A DNA stretch of 64,000 nucleotides from Eulemur rufifrons (taxonomy: Eukaryota; Chordata; Mammalia; Primates; Lemuridae): assembly GCF_041146395.1 (NCBI RefSeq), contig NC_090989.1, positions 173,259,501-173,323,500 on the forward strand. The letters are read 5' to 3'. This document shows, in pieces, positions 24,298-38,008 of the stretch. Numbering within the stretch: position 1 is the stretch's first letter; every line of letters starts with the position of its first letter. The notes beneath the pieces are model-generated. The model was given only the letters and a program-made list of their open reading frames with translations, was not told where the DNA came from and did no database searches. The position numbers and the translations under genes were made by a program.

Positions 24298-25120
24298 AAT
24301 TCATGTATTCAACAATATATTAATAATTGCTCTTTTGTTTGCGCCAGGTATACTATAGCAAACAAAACAAATACCCCACCCTCGTGCAGCTTATGTTCTA
24401 GAGAAGGGACTGGAAAACCTTTACTTTCTCAAGGACTAAATACAGTGAATATACGTTCAGCTTTGCAGTCCTTGTAGCAGCTACTCAACTCTGCCTTCAT
24501 TTTACTCGTGAAAGCAGCCGTAGACCATAGATGAACTAATGGTTGTTGCTTTGTTCCATTCCAATAAGACATTATTTATAGACACTGAAATTTGAATTTC
24601 ATATCTTTCATGTGTTAGGAAATATTCTTTTGGTTTTTTTCCAGCCATTTAAAAATGTAAAAGCCATTCATAGCTCATAGACCATACATACAGAAACAGG
24701 CCAAAGGCTGGATTTGGCTGAGCGCCAAATAGAAGATTGCTGACTCCTATTCCAGAGAAAGATGTTGGACAAACAAGTAAATAAATAATATGTCAGAAGG
24801 TAATGTGGACTATAGAGAACAGTAATGTGGTATAACGTCAGGGGCAGGACTCCTATTCTACCTAGGATTGTCAGAGGAGACATTTGAAGGAAGTGAAGGA
24901 GGCCTGACGATCTGGAGAAGAACTTTCCAGGTAGAGGGGGAGAGAAATGCAAGATGGCCTCAGGGACTTTGCAGTACAAGGATGAGATGAGGAAGGCCTG
25001 GCCAGACTGTCAATTGAAAGGGATCACTTTGGCCGAAGCGAGGAAAGGTGAAGCCAGCAGGGCTTGTGACAAAGAGGAATCAAGGACAACTCCAAGGTGA
25101 ATGGTGGAGTTGGTCACGTT
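24298..25120 (-). mobile_element. L2 LINE 3' end, split by a hAT copy
   Basis: Reverse L2: a 3'-end block near 24300-24408 with GTGCAGCTTATGTTCTAGAG, then after the hAT insertion AACAAGTAAATAAATAATAT, ACATTTGAAGGAAGTGAAGG and GATCACTTTGGCC. Confidence 0.82.
24409..24752 (+). mobile_element. hAT-Charlie element, longer relative of 19968-20188
   Basis: Shows AGCTACTCAACTCTGCCTTC, GAAAGCAGCCGTAGACCATA and a right end with GGATTTGGCTGAGCG and TTGCTGACTCCT. It sits inside the L2. Confidence 0.78.
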
Positions 25121-25129
25121 CTGTGATGG

Positions 25130-25280
25130 GGTAGACTGGCTCTCTCTGCCTTAGTTTCTACATCTGCAAAATGGAGACAACAGGAACTGCCCCTGCGGTT
25201 GTAGTGAAGCGGGAATAAAATATGGGAATTGAACTGCACAGCCCAGTGGCTGTCACATGGGTGCGGCGATCAGGAAATGG
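25130..25280 (+). mobile_element. MIR SINE fragment
   Basis: Forward MIR block CTACATCTGCAAAATGGAGA with following purine-rich tail. Confidence 0.75.
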
Positions 25281-25871
25281 TGACTATGGCCACATTCGCT
25301 CCTTTTGGATCTATCGTGCATCTGTATGTAACCTAAAAATGTTGTTTTGTGGTAACTCATTCCCCATGCCCAGCTCATACTAGACAACAATGAAAGTTCG
25401 GTAAGATACTCTCAGATTTACTTTCCTTTAAAATTATTGTACTGCTTATGTATGGAAGACTCATTGTTGCTTTTGAATTTTGATGGATACACAGAGCTAC
25501 TAAAATTCCAGTAGTGGAACTCCCATGCCTCAGGGTCCCCTGAGCATTTCAAGCCCTGGTTATAGGGAGCAGGGTGGACAAGACCTCAGGGAGAAGAAGT
25601 CCTCTGAGCTTGACCTTGAAGGACAAGTAGAATTTTAGAAGGGGAGATAGGGAAAGCAGGTGGCACTGGTGTAAGTACATGGCCTACATGGTGATTGGCA
25701 GTGAAGGCCCATTCAAGAGGCTTATACTCTGTATTTTGTATCAGTTTCCAACTGGGGATCCATCAATGATCTCTCAGCAGGGAGGAACCTGGACAGGCAG
25801 TTTCCCCAGGTGGCAGAGAAAGCAGAGTATGAACCCATTAAAGAGGAGAATAGGTAGGGAGCCTGGTTACA

Positions 25872-26035
25872 CTAGTGGTCCCCTCATACTGCCTGCTCAT
25901 CACAATCATCCTAAGAACAACTTTTTTAAGTATGGTTTTCTAAGCCCCCTCCCAGACTTACTATGCCAGAATATCCTAGAGGTGGGGTTAAAAGGCTGTG
26001 TTTTCATCAAGTTCCCATAATGATTTTTCTGTAGC
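25872..26035 (+). mobile_element. MER5A-like hAT element
   Basis: Reads as a decayed MER5A: CTCATCACAATCATCCTAAG, then CTAGAGGTGGGGTTAAAAGG and TTTTCATCAAGTTCCC. Confidence 0.7.
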
Positions 26036-26357
26036 TATGATACCATTAAATTACTATGACATTAACAATGAGCCGTGGTGGCAGCCCAAGAGACAGCGAG
26101 AAGGGTCTCAATTAGAGAATCATTTGAGGAAGATACTGGACAGGACTTGGTCATCTCAGATGGTGATGGTGATGGTGAGGGAGGTGCTCAAGAGAAAATG
26201 GCTGCTTCAATTCTTAACTCCTACCTCCAGGAGTTTTCCAATGTGAAATAGTGGAAATATTTCAACACAATAGAAACTGTGAAGAACAAAATGAACTAAA
26301 AGAACCAAGTGGGAAGCCTGTGAAGAGCTACTGAAAAATAGTATCTATTTCTAAAGC

Positions 26358-26568
26358 AGCTTTTTGACCTTGGCATTCTTGACCTTTGGGGCCAAATAAT
26401 TCTTTGTTGTAGGGGACCGTCCTGTGCTTTATAGGATGTTCAGCAGCATCCCTGGTGTCCACCCACAAGATGCCAGTAGCCCCTCCAATGTGTGAGGATG
26501 AGAAGTGTCCTAAGACATTGCCAAATGTCCACTTGAGAGGAAAACGGCCCCTGGTTGAGACTATTGCT
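26358..26568 (-). mobile_element. MER20 hAT element
   Basis: Reverse MER20 with AATAATTCTTTGTTGTAGGG, ATAGGATGTTCAGCAGCATC, AAGACATTGCCAAATGTCCA and CCCTGGTTGAGA. Confidence 0.9.
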
Positions 26569-28481
26569 CCACAGACATATCTTTTCACCTTTAGTAGAGG
26601 TTTTAAAAATAAGAACATTGAAAAAATCTAACATTTCTTGAGATTCAATGTGATGTGCTTCTATTCACAAACAACAAAAGAGCCCTGGCAAACGCTGGGC
26701 TTTGGTGCTAAAAAGGCATCGTAGAAGTGTCAGTGTTAGAAGCCTTAACACTGGGAATTCCAAATAGGGAAGAACTATTTAGAACAGAGAATGCCGCATA
26801 AACCTAGACTTAAATTAAGAAAAGGAAATTTGAGGCAGGATGACAGAGGGAGCTATATTTTCCCACAAGGAGTAGTAGCTGCATCCTCTCTAGAGACATT
26901 GAAAACTATCTAGGCACAATAAACTCAATGCCAATATTTTATACCTGGGAAAGATGACCAATTAGGGAATTGTGCCCTCATTTTCACGTCTTCATCTAAG
27001 GCTATTAGTACCTCAAACTGGTTCTTTTCGGATTTGCAGTTAAATGGAAAATAAAATTCTGACACAGGTGGCTTACTGCAGACCATCCTCCTATTGCAGC
27101 CCGTCTCTGTGTTGATGCTACTGCGCATGAACTGTTTAAGGAAAATGGAAACTATTTTGTCTAGGGACAAAATCGCTCTGCCTTTATAGGATCACGGTCT
27201 CACCTGTGTGGTGTAAGGTCAGTACCGATTTTAAGAAAAAATAGCTTCTGGGGGCACCACGTTTGCCATGGAAGCCAGGCACAGCTCTCCAAATGAATTT
27301 ACACTATGTGCATAAGATCCATAAAAGACATAAAATGTTTTATGCAGTTCAAGTCAGCGTGACTTGGATTAATAAAGGAAACAAAGTTTTATGACTTCAA
27401 GATTATTCTCAAGTGACATATCACTTAAAAAAAAAAGCAGCCCAAGTATCATTATGGCTTGGGGAACTGTATTATCTTTCTACAACTTTTTGAGGCGCTA
27501 AATGAAATGTCACTACCACTGAGGATTTAGCTAGAGCAAACTTATATTCCCAGCACACAGAGCCGAAATGCCCCTAAAGGTTCGCTTCCTGCAAATGCCT
27601 TTTGTAACTGCACATAAATAGAGAGCTGCTCTACCAAGAGACCTACTTAAACACATTCTTTTCCAGAATGCAGGTGGCTTCTGCTCAGTCTTATTTTATA
27701 TCTATATATAAAAATCAATACAAATATAATCTTCCAAAATGTTATTCCTTAGTCTACAAGAAATATGATAAAAGAAAATTTTTATCACTGATGGATGTAA
27801 GACCCTAACTCATAGGTGACTAAGATTTTGGTGGAAAATGGCTGAAAGGGGCCAAGGAGAGGAGACTGGAATTATCTTAAGGCAGGGTTTGCTTAGCAAA
27901 CACAATGGGTCTGCAGAGGCTGGAAATTTCTGAGGAGTGGACTTCCACTGCCCTGGATAGAAAAGCATGTCAAGTCATTAGCCTAGTCTTCTCAATATCA
28001 CTGAGAAGGACAAGCTGGTTGATAACTGTGATTAATGTTGAAAATAGTCATGATTTTAACTAGATAATAACAAACTAATCAGCCGACAAGCATTGTATTG
28101 ACAATTTGGGGTATGATAATATCAGCTACAGTTTTCATTTAATTTAAAATTTATTATAAAATCACATTTTATAATTTGGTTTAGATTGAATACCTCTATT
28201 AATAGAATAATATTTAAATATATATTTGATAAAATCTTGTTTGTTGTAATGTCTCATGTTCATGCTTAGGAGAAACTGGCCTGCTTTTGACCTCAAGTGG
28301 TTAAAGATGAATGAGAACTCTAAGTGTTTAAGTAATTCAAAATATTCATAAAGGGGAAAATGTAAGGGAGGCAAGAAGACATTTACTCTCTGTATCATTT
28401 CCTAAGAAGTCAAAGCTCAATAGCAACCAGAACCAAAGAGTACGTCCAACTCTCATAATCTCAATGACATTGATCGTATCA

Positions 28482-28798
<317 letters not shown>

Positions 28799-28889
28799 GT
28801 CACCAAGGCATTCAGCTGACTCTGAGACTAGCAGGGTAAGCCAAAACAGACCCAGGGCCTGATTTCATAGCTCTCACACCAGGCAGAAA

Positions 28890-29520
28890 GCTCTAGGTAC
28901 TAAACAAGTAAGTATAGCAATCTGTGTAAAGTGTAACCATAATAAATGCTCAGAAATACAGGGGACAGGAATTCAATCAGGGAAGGATTTCCTGAAGAAA
29001 TAATGGTTAACTAGAAAATAAGGGAGGGAAACACATTCCACGAAGAGGAAACAGCCACTGCAAAGGCACCATGGTAAGAGGACTAGCAGAAGTCAGGATG
29101 TTTGGGGCAGAAAGAATGAAGGGGGGGTGGCTTGCCAGGTTATTTGTTAAGGTCCATCCAGGCAGAGGTCTATAGTGGACCAAGTAGCCAGGGGAAGCCA
29201 TTGAAAGATTTCAGGGTAGACTAGCTTAGAAGATGTGCATTTTACAAAGAGTACTGTAGTCATTGTATGGAGACCAGAATGGAAGGTAACAACCGCGTAG
29301 TCCAGATGAGATGGTAGATTAGACAGGAGCTATAAGTACAGTGTTGCAAAGTCATGGCAAGACTGGATAGTAAAAATCCTCAGGACAAGGTAATCAACTG
29401 GCCATGGGGAGATAAGGAAGAAGTTAGGTTTCTGGCTGAAGAACGGGGTAGAAAATGGCACTCTTCAGAGGAAGGGAGAACTAGAAAGAGGGACCATTTG
29501 GGAAGAAAACTGTTGACTTA
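28890..29520 (-). mobile_element. L2 LINE fragment
   Basis: Reverse L2 blocks: GGAAGGATTTCCTGAAGAAA, CAGCCACTGCAAAGGCACC and GAAGCCATTGAAAGATTTCA in plus orientation. Confidence 0.8.
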
Positions 29521-29864
29521 CAAGACTTGAATAAGTCTTCAACCATTAAGTCTCCTTCAAGGCAGTAGGTATTTCTACTTCAGCAAATCATCTGTATGTG
29601 AATTCTTGCCCTCGTATTTTGGTACACTGGCCTGTCAACTCTGAAATGTTTACATTAAATCGGGCTCATGAAGAAGCTGAAATGAATTTAGTGGCCCTGC
29701 CTAAAATAACAAGTTCACCCAACACATCATTGCTATCTAAAATCTGACACAAAGTATGAGGCTGGGAAATGGGCTTGTCTAAAAGGCCAAAGCCATAGGG
29801 TGGCACTGCCCACGCAGGTTTGTCAACATAATGTTCTGTTGATGGCAACATAAAATCTGGAGCA

Positions 29865-29888
29865 GGGGTGGTGGTGGTGGGGGGGGGG
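29865..29888 (+). repeat. G-rich tract (possible G-quadruplex) beside a TAFA4 exon
   Basis: GGGG, three TGG steps and a run of ten G on the plus strand, which is the template strand for TAFA4. It begins about 53 nt inside the intron from the GC donor. Confidence 0.8.
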
Positions 29889-29917
29889 AGACCCACAGTT
29901 ATATAAGTTGAAAATTA

Positions 29918-30133
<216 letters not shown>

Positions 30134-30261
30134 TCAATACAGAGCAGCACACTGACTTCAAAGATTGCTAAAATGAACTAGATCACCATAAGTAAATTTA
30201 AGGAGTCCAATCAGCCATGTACTCTACAAAATAAAGTATTTCATTTTTGCAGTTGGCTTTC

Positions 30262-30530
30262 TGAGTGTAATATAGCTAGAGAGAGCTTGGGCTTTGTGCT
30301 GGGCCTGTCTGGGTTTGAATCTAGCTGTGCTACTTTCTAGATTTTTGAATGACTTTGGACTAGTTACCTACCTTCTCTTAGCCTCAGTCTCTTGATTTGG
30401 AAAATAGAGATAAAAATAGATCCTTCCCGCTGGATGTCAAGAGGATAAAACTAGTCCGTGTGAAAGTCTTTGCTGACTTTGAGCCAGTCACGATGTTCAC
30501 AGAAAATGTTAGCTATTATTATGGTCGTCA
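30262..30530 (+). mobile_element. MIR SINE
   Basis: Near full-length forward MIR: TCTGGGTTTGAATCTAGCTG, TTACCTACCTTCTCTTAGCC and GATTTGGAAAATAGAG. It lies within 200 nt of the TAFA4 exon acceptor. Confidence 0.88.
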
Positions 30531-31117
30531 TACTATGGTGGGTGTTGACACTGCCATGGTTGGTGCTCTTTGTTAACAGTGAAGATTAAAGGCATTAAAA
30601 ATTCCCATCACACATCGTACTCCTCTCTCCCCGCCATTCCAGTGAGGGGTGAGCAACCCCTTGAAGTTAATCCTTATGTTCCTACATATGAATATTCTAG
30701 ACTGGTTGGCTCCCCTGCGAATTCACTTTTCTCCTTTCCTCGCCATCCCTGCAACAGTCTGCCAATAAAATAATTTGTGTTTTAAGCCCATGAAATAGAA
30801 AACAGCACCCCAGTTCTCTAGGTTTAGACACATAGCAGAAGCGGAGGAACCTCCATCACCTTGGCTGGTTATTCCCACAGATTCAGAGGGCAAAAAGGAT
30901 AGTGATTGATTTTGAAAGATGAATGCAGCCAATAGGCTGGTATGAGACAGAGCTCTAGGGTTGGGAATTGCAGTGGGAGAAAGGATTAGTCCTATTTTCT
31001 TGTTCAAACAGCAACACTTATATAGAAAACATCTCCCAGTGGATATTTTGTTTTTTCCTTTGAATAACAAAGAATTTTATTATTTCTCAACTAGAAAGAT
31101 ATATAGCCCACAGATTC
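30531..31117. other. intron sequence with no recognised repeat
   Basis: The minus-strand frame 31070-30723 has no domain, and nothing else was seen. Confidence 0.35.
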
Positions 31118-34050
31118 CTTTTTTTTTATTTTAAAATATTTACTTGACAAAGATTGCATATAGTAAAGCTCTACAACATGATGATTTGATATACATTGTG
31201 TAATGATTACCATAATTAGTAGATCCATCACCATCATCTAATCTATATATTAGATCCCTAGAACTTGTTCCCTTATAGCTGAAAGTTTGACCCTGGGACC
31301 AGCATCTCCCTCAGCCCCTGGTAGCCACCATTCTACTCTCTGCTTCCATGAATTTGACTTGTTTAAATTCCACATATGAATGAGATCATACAGTATCTGT
31401 CTTTCTATGCCTGGCTTATTTCACTTAACACAACCTCCTCCAGATTCATCTAGGTTGTCACAAATGGTAAGAATTCCCTCTTTATAAAGGCTGAATAGTA
31501 TTCCATCGTTGTTTATATACCACATTTTCTTTATCTATACATCTGTCAGTTGACACTTAGGTTGTTTCCTAATTCTTGGCTATTGTGAATAATGCTGCAA
31601 TGAACATGGGAGTGCGAGATACCTTGAAGATACTGATTTCATATCCTTTGATTATATATCCCAAAGTAGGATTCTGTGATTGTACGATAGTTCTATTTTT
31701 TTGTTGTTTGTTTTTTGTTTTTTTTTTTGAGGAACCTCTGTACTGTTTTCCATGATAGTTGTACTAATTTACATTCCCACCAACAATGTACTAGGGATCC
31801 TTTATCACCCTGGCCAACACTTGTTTTTTCTCTTTTTGATTATAGCCAACCTAACAAGTATGAGGTGATATCTCATTGTGGTTTGACTTCCATTTCCCTG
31901 GTGATTAATGATGTTTACCACCTTTTCATATATCTATTGGTCATTTATATGTCTTCTTTAGAAAAATGTCTATTCAGATCCTTGGCCTACTTGTTAATCA
32001 GATTATTTATGTTTTTTGCAAGTGAGTTGTATGAGTTCCTTTTATATTGTGGGAATAAGGATATTAACTTCTTATTAGATGGTCTGCAAATATTTTCTCC
32101 CATTCTATAGGTTACATTTTCATTTTGTTGATTGTTTGCTGTGAAGTTTTTTTAGTTTGCTGTAGTCCCAATTGTTTATTTTTGCTTTTGTTGCTTGTCC
32201 TTTGGGTGTCATATCCAAAAATTCATTGGCAAGACCAATGTCAAGGACCCTTTTTCCCCCTATGTTTTCTTCTAGGATTTTTACAATTTCAGGTTACATT
32301 TATATCTCTAATCCATTTCAGGTTAATTTTTGTGTATGATGTAAGACAAGGGCCTAATTTCATTCATTTGCATGTGAATATCCAATTTTCCCAGCACCAT
32401 TTACTGGAGAGACTATTCTTTCATTTGTATATTCTTGGCACCCTTGTCAAAGATTAGTTGACTATTTATGTATAGGTTTATTTCTTGGTTTTCTATTCTG
32501 TTCCATGATGTGCCCATTTTTATGCCAGGACTATACTGTTTTGATTACTATAGCTTCATAATATAATTTGAATCAGGGTCTGATGCCTCCAGCTTTGCTC
32601 TTTTTTCTCAAAACTGCTTTGGCTATTTGGGGTCTTTGGTGGTTCCACACAAATTTTAGTACTATTTTTCTATTTATTTCCATGAAAAATGCCATTGGAA
32701 TTTATCTATAGATGGCTTTGGGTGGTATTGACATTTTTTTCCAGCATGTTATGGGGGTACAAAAGTTTAGGTTATGTATATTGCCCTTGCCTACCCACCC
32801 CCCACCCCCCACCCGAATCAAAGCTTCAAGTGTGTCCATCCCCTAGACGGTGCGCATCACAATCATTATGTATGTATACACCCATCCCCTCCCCGCCCCA
32901 ACATCTGCCCAACACCCGATTAATATTATTCCTAAATGTGCTCTTAGGTGATGATAAGTGAAGCCAATTTCATGGTGAGTACATGTGGTACTTATTTTTC
33001 CATTCTTGGGATACTTCACTTAGTAGAATGGGTTCCAGCTCTATCCAGGAAAATACAAGAAGTGCTATATCACCATTATTTCTTATAGCTGAGTAGTACT
33101 CCATGGTATACATATACCACATTTTATTAATCCACGCATGTATTGATGGGCACTGGGTTGTTTCCACATCTTTGCAATTGTGAATTGTGCTGCTATGAAC
33201 ATTCGAGTACAGATGTCTTTTTTATAGAATGTCTTTTGTTCTTTTGGGTAGATGCCCAATAATGGGATTGCTGGCTCAAATGGTAGGTCTACTTGTATCT
33301 GTTTAAGGTATCTTCACATTGCTTTCCACAGAGGTTGCACTAGTTTACAGTCCCACCAGCAGTGTATGAGTGTTCCTGTCTCTCTGCATGCACGCCAACA
33401 TTTATTGTTTTGGGACTTTTTGATAAAGGCCGTTCTCACTGGAGATAAGTGGTATCTCATTGTGGTTTTGATTTGCATTTCCCTGATGATTAGAGATGTT
33501 GAGCATTTTTTCATATGTTTGTTGGCCATAGTTCTGTCTTTTGAAAATTTCTATTCATGTCCTTCGCCCACTTTTTGATAGGGTTGTTTGATTTTTTCTT
33601 GCTGATTTTCCTAAGTTCTAAATAGATTCTAATTATCAGCCCTTTATCGAATGTGTAGCACGTGAAAATTTTTTCCCATTCTGTAGGTTGTCTGTCTGTT
33701 CTCATGACAGTTTCTTTGGCTGTGCAGAAGCTTTTTAATTTAATCAGGTCTCATTTATTTTTGTTGTTGCTGTGATTGCCTTTGGGGTCTTCTTCATAAA
33801 TTCTTTCCCTAGGCCAATGTCTATAGGAGTTTTTCCCACATTTTCTCCTAGAATCCTAATAGTTTTACACCTTAGGTTTAAGTCTTGACATTTTAACAAT
33901 ATTAGTTCTTCTAATCCATGGACACAGGATATCTTTCCATTGATTTGAGTCTTCCACAGCTTCTTTTATGGATAGTTTGTTGTTATGGAAATGCAGCTAA
34001 TTTTAGATGTTGACTTTGCAGCCTGCACCTTTACTGGATGTATTAGTACC
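31118..34050 (-). mobile_element. older L1, reversed 3' part, interrupted by a younger L1
   Basis: Reverse L1 from a poly-T 3' end through ORF2: CAATGAACATGGGAGTGCGA, CATTCCCACCAACAATGTAC, TCCCAGCACCATTTACTGGA and TATTTCCATGAAAAATGCCA. It continues after the younger L1 at 33885 to the CTGCACCTTTACTGGATG block, where the strand flips. Confidence 0.92.
32738..33884 (-). mobile_element. young strepsirrhine L1, 5'-truncated, with target-site duplication
   Basis: The 3' UTR has CAGCATGTTATGGGGGTACA and the C-rich tract at 32790-32814, followed by ORF2 C-terminal sequence such as AGTAGTACTCCATGGTATAC. A 10-bp duplication TTGACATTTT flanks it (32728-32737 and 33885-33894) within the older L1. Confidence 0.94.
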
Positions 34051-34660
34051 AAACCTTTAGAGAGGAATTACTTCCAAAAAATTGAAGGGGAGGGAATACT
34101 TTTAGATTTTACAAAGGCAGCATTACCTTTATACCAAAGCCATGTAAAGATACTACAAGCAAAGAAAATTATAGGCCAATAATTTTGACAAACAAAAATC
34201 TAAAAATCATCAACAAAATAACAGCAATCCAAACTGAATAATACATTTTAAAAAATTATCCACCAAAATCAAGTGGGATTTATCCTTGGGATCTAAGAAT
34301 GTCTCAGCATATACCAATTAAAATACAATCAAATGATACTCCAACATTAACAGAATGAAGAAAAAATCACAGGATCATCTCAAAGCATTTGACAAAATTC
34401 AACATCCTCTCATGATAAAAACTCTCAACTAAGTAGGTATAGAAGTAAATGACAAGCCCACATCTAACATCTTGAACAGTAAAAAGCTGACAGCTTTTCC
34501 TGTAGGATCAGGAACAAGATAAGATGCTCACTCTCACTACTTCTATTCTACCGATAGTCCTAGTAGGCAAGTAAAAAGCATCCGAATTGGAAAGGAAGAA
34601 GTTAAATTGTCTGTTTGCAGAGAACACAATCCTATATAGAGAAAAACCTTACTGACTGCC
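34051..34660 (+). mobile_element. inverted 5' segment of the older L1 (twin-priming structure)
   Basis: Forward ORF2 reverse-transcriptase region: TTCCAAAAAATTGAAGGGGA, AATTATAGGCCAATAATTTT, CAAGTGGGATTTATCCTTGG and CTCTCACTACTTCTATTCTA. It abuts the reversed 3' segment head to head near 34050. Confidence 0.88.
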
Positions 34661-34721
34661 TGGATAAATTTGACTCAAATTACCACAGCCTGTGAAGTCA
34701 GAAACTCAAGTTTGAACAAAG

Positions 34722-34960
34722 CTTTACAAATCCTAATAGCTACTTTTTATTGAGGGCCAGGCACCCCGCTAATTGCCTTCCTGTATTTTCTAATTTAAAT
34801 CTCACTAAAACCCTGAGGTTAAAAGTTAGTTTCCTGCATTTCATAGAAATGAAAAAACTGAGGTCGAGAAGCATTAAATGACTGGAGCATGGTCACACCA
34901 GCATCTGGAGGGGGAGGCAGTGGAATGCTAGAGCCCAAGTGCTAATGCTTAAATACACAC
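34722..34960 (-). mobile_element. MIR SINE
   Basis: Reverse MIR: TTTTTATTGAGGGCCAGGCA, TTTCATAGAAATGAAAAAAC and GGAATGCTAGAGCCCAAGTG. Confidence 0.83.
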
Positions 34961-35999
34961 ACCCTCCCTTACACCAGAAACGTCTAGTGGAAACACATCC
35001 TTGTATCTAAGAAAGCAGTGCATTCAAACAGTTCCCCAGTCAGGCAGATGCTATGTGGTGGGATAAGAGAGCACAGGACGGATACATTATCACCTGAAGG
35101 GGCCAGATGTGATGTCTCGTCCACATGCAGCCACCACTGTTCATGATTCTGGCCAAATACTGAGCTACTATCTGATACATCAAAAGTACCTGAATCAGGC
35201 AGATTTGTGACGTAGGGTAACTGTTGGCTATTTAAATCAGGAAGTGTGCCAACACTGAGAAAGGAATGTAGCCACATAGGTTACTTATGTCATCAGAAAC
35301 TGCCACTGAACCGGAGTGGATGGACACGCTGCAGTGAAGCCTGCAAAAGTTACATTCTTGTCAGTCCCAAATATTGTAACAGTCTCTCAAGCACTTTTAC
35401 TTACTGTTCCTCTTTTGATTGTCCCAACAACCTTCATTCAGCAACAGGAATGGGAGGCAGGTGGCACCAGAAATAAAAGCCCGAGCTTTCTGCAAAGTTA
35501 GTAAAGTTGAGGGAGGAAGAACTAGAAGCTACAGTTTCCTCCTCTCTGTCCAGCCATCTTTCTACTGTAGCACAGTTTACAATAATATTTTAGGTTACTA
35601 AGTGCTGCCTAGTGTCACCGTACTCACGGTGCTGAGCGGTCATTCGTTATTGTCTGACTACCTTAGGTCGGTCCCAGCTGGATATAAAGGTAAGTAGGAG
35701 ATGGTTCCCAACCCTCAATGTAAAATACCATCTGCAGGATTAGAAAAGTTACATAAATGTTGATAGAGCTTAGTTATATTTACCCAGATTTAGAGCTGAA
35801 TTTAAAATACTTCTTTTGTCTTTAAAACTCTTAGACAAACCTTTTTCCGCTCAGGAGTGAGAACTCACGTACTGGGGAGAGGGAGCAGTTTCGTGGGAGA
35901 TTCAAAAGCAGCCTTGGCAGGTGGCTAGTGGGCTGGGACAGTGAGGGGTGCACCTGGAAGCCTGCAGACCCACACAGGGGACGTGAGAGATCGTCAGGG
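34961..35999. other. intron sequence with no recognised repeat
   Basis: Overlapping short frames on both strands (34984-35601) show no domain. Nothing further seen. Confidence 0.3.
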
Positions 36000-36240
36000 A
36001 AGCACTGGACACCCAGCTAAGGAGGGTGTCGGTCGGGAGAGGAACCTTCAGGGGCTCTCAAGGACAATGCAAGATTAGACTTGGTTCTATAAGCAGCAGA
36101 GAGCCACAGAAGGTGTCTGAGCGAGGCAGTGCAATAACAGAGGAACAGTGTGCTGTGGAGAGTAGCTTGGCAGGGAATGACAAAAGAATGTGGTACAGAA
36201 AGAACTCTAAAAGAGAAGAGCAATTGAGGTGTGAGTGAAC
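36000..36240 (-). mobile_element. probable L2 fragment
   Basis: Plus-orientation wording AGCAGAGAGCCACAGAAGGT and GAGCGAGGCAGTGCAATAAC resembles the decayed middle of reversed L2. Weak. Confidence 0.45.
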
Positions 36241-38008
36241 TGAGAAATTGGGAAACAAATTCCCTGCAGAGAATCACCAGCACTCACTTGCTGAACCCAG
36301 AAGGACACAAGGTATTTCTGATACCAAAACCTAGAACAGGAGATAAAGCAAAAACAAAAATGGACTCAGTTGTACACTGCAGAAATATACACCACTTCTT
36401 AGTAACTATAGGAGAAAAGAAGTATTTGCCTAGATTTTGTTTAAGAATTGAAATAAAACTAAATCTTAAAAAAGGAAGCATGCAAGATCCAGACCAAGCT
36501 CTTATGAGTTTATTTACCAGTTTTTCTTCATTAAATTGGAAAATATGAAGTGATGCCTTCTTGTAAAAACAGATTTGCATCACACTCCTCAAAATGGCAA
36601 GCTGCCCTGAAATTTAAAATAGTTCTATTTGCAAAAAAAAAATAAGTATTTTCCTACCTTACAGAAGAATACATTGAATGAGGTGCCCCTTATCAGTCGA
36701 TAATACCCATGACGAAGTTTCTTTGTGAAAGACTTAACTAGCAAATGTTCTTTCAGAAAAGAGACATAAAAGGAACCATCATAGTAACCAAAATACAAGA
36801 TTCAAATTCCTTTATGAGTTAAGGATTGACTAAGGAACTCACAGCAAAGGTGAGACCTCACTGAGGGTTTGACCTGACAGTGAATAAAGTGATTAAACAG
36901 CCCAGAACTTGAAGCTTTGCGTGCAGCCTGAGCCCAGTTAGGAGCTGAGACAAAAGACCCGGAAGGAGGATTCTATTCAAATAGTTGTTGAGAACATTTA
37001 CGGAGCCTTGTCTCTCCAGGAGAACGAGTTTGTAGGAGGCATATATTTTTTTCCCTGTTACAAAAGATCATAGTATACTTGAAATGAGAAAGTATCTTGT
37101 CAGTTCTATTTTTAAAATAAAATTCTTTAAAAGCCCCATGGCCTTCCTGACTTATGAAAACACATAAAATCCCTATCTTCAAGCTGCCAACCTGTAATGA
37201 ATTTCCAGTTTTATGCAGAAAGCAAGAAAAAAAATAAAAGGACAGTGAAGCCCTTCCTGGTTTTGTGGTAGTGACTAGTACATTCTATGGTGGTGTAATC
37301 TAGGTGAAAACTTAAGGTGATAATTAGCTGTTTTGCTTCTGATGCATTTTCCTTACTCCCTGTTTATAAAATGAGTTTGTTTTATATCTCTTGTCCCCAA
37401 TAAGTATCACTTGGTTAAATAAAACATGATTGTGTATTCATATATGTATATTATAGATATAGATAAGCCCACCTTCAAATTAGCCTAACAGAACAGGCTC
37501 AATTTTCAAGAGTTGGTCTCTCATTTGTTGATTCAGTCTAGTTGTATTTACATAGAGTTAAGGTTTTTCTAAAAATAGTGTGTTTTAGCACTGCAACTGT
37601 GGACAGAAAGATTAAGAAAATATCTTACCAGAATATGTATCTTCTAGAATATGCTCCAAAGTTTTAATGTACTGTAACTTCAGATATTTTGCTCTTGTAG
37701 CTGTTATTTCAAGACACTGTGTTCTTTAAAAATTAAGCCATTTATTAACTTTTGTATTTCTCATTAGTCCCAGAAAAGAAGCCCTACCAACCTGACCCAG
37801 CTAATACACTTAAGAGCAGTAGTTACAGGACTCTTGTTTTCACACATTCTTCAAATAATACGACACTGTTATTCCACAAAGTACAGAGAGCACTGAGTGA
37901 GTCAGCATATGAGTATGTATTGACTGTACTTTTGTGATCTGGGTTTGTCCTCTCTGCCAAATTCAGACTCTCGCAATAGATCCATGTATATTGGGGACCT
38001 TTAAGTCA

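Noticed and set aside
31715..32457. Two adjacent plus-strand frames of 131 and 110 codons
   Set aside because: They are antisense to L1 ORF2 in the reversed L1 segment.
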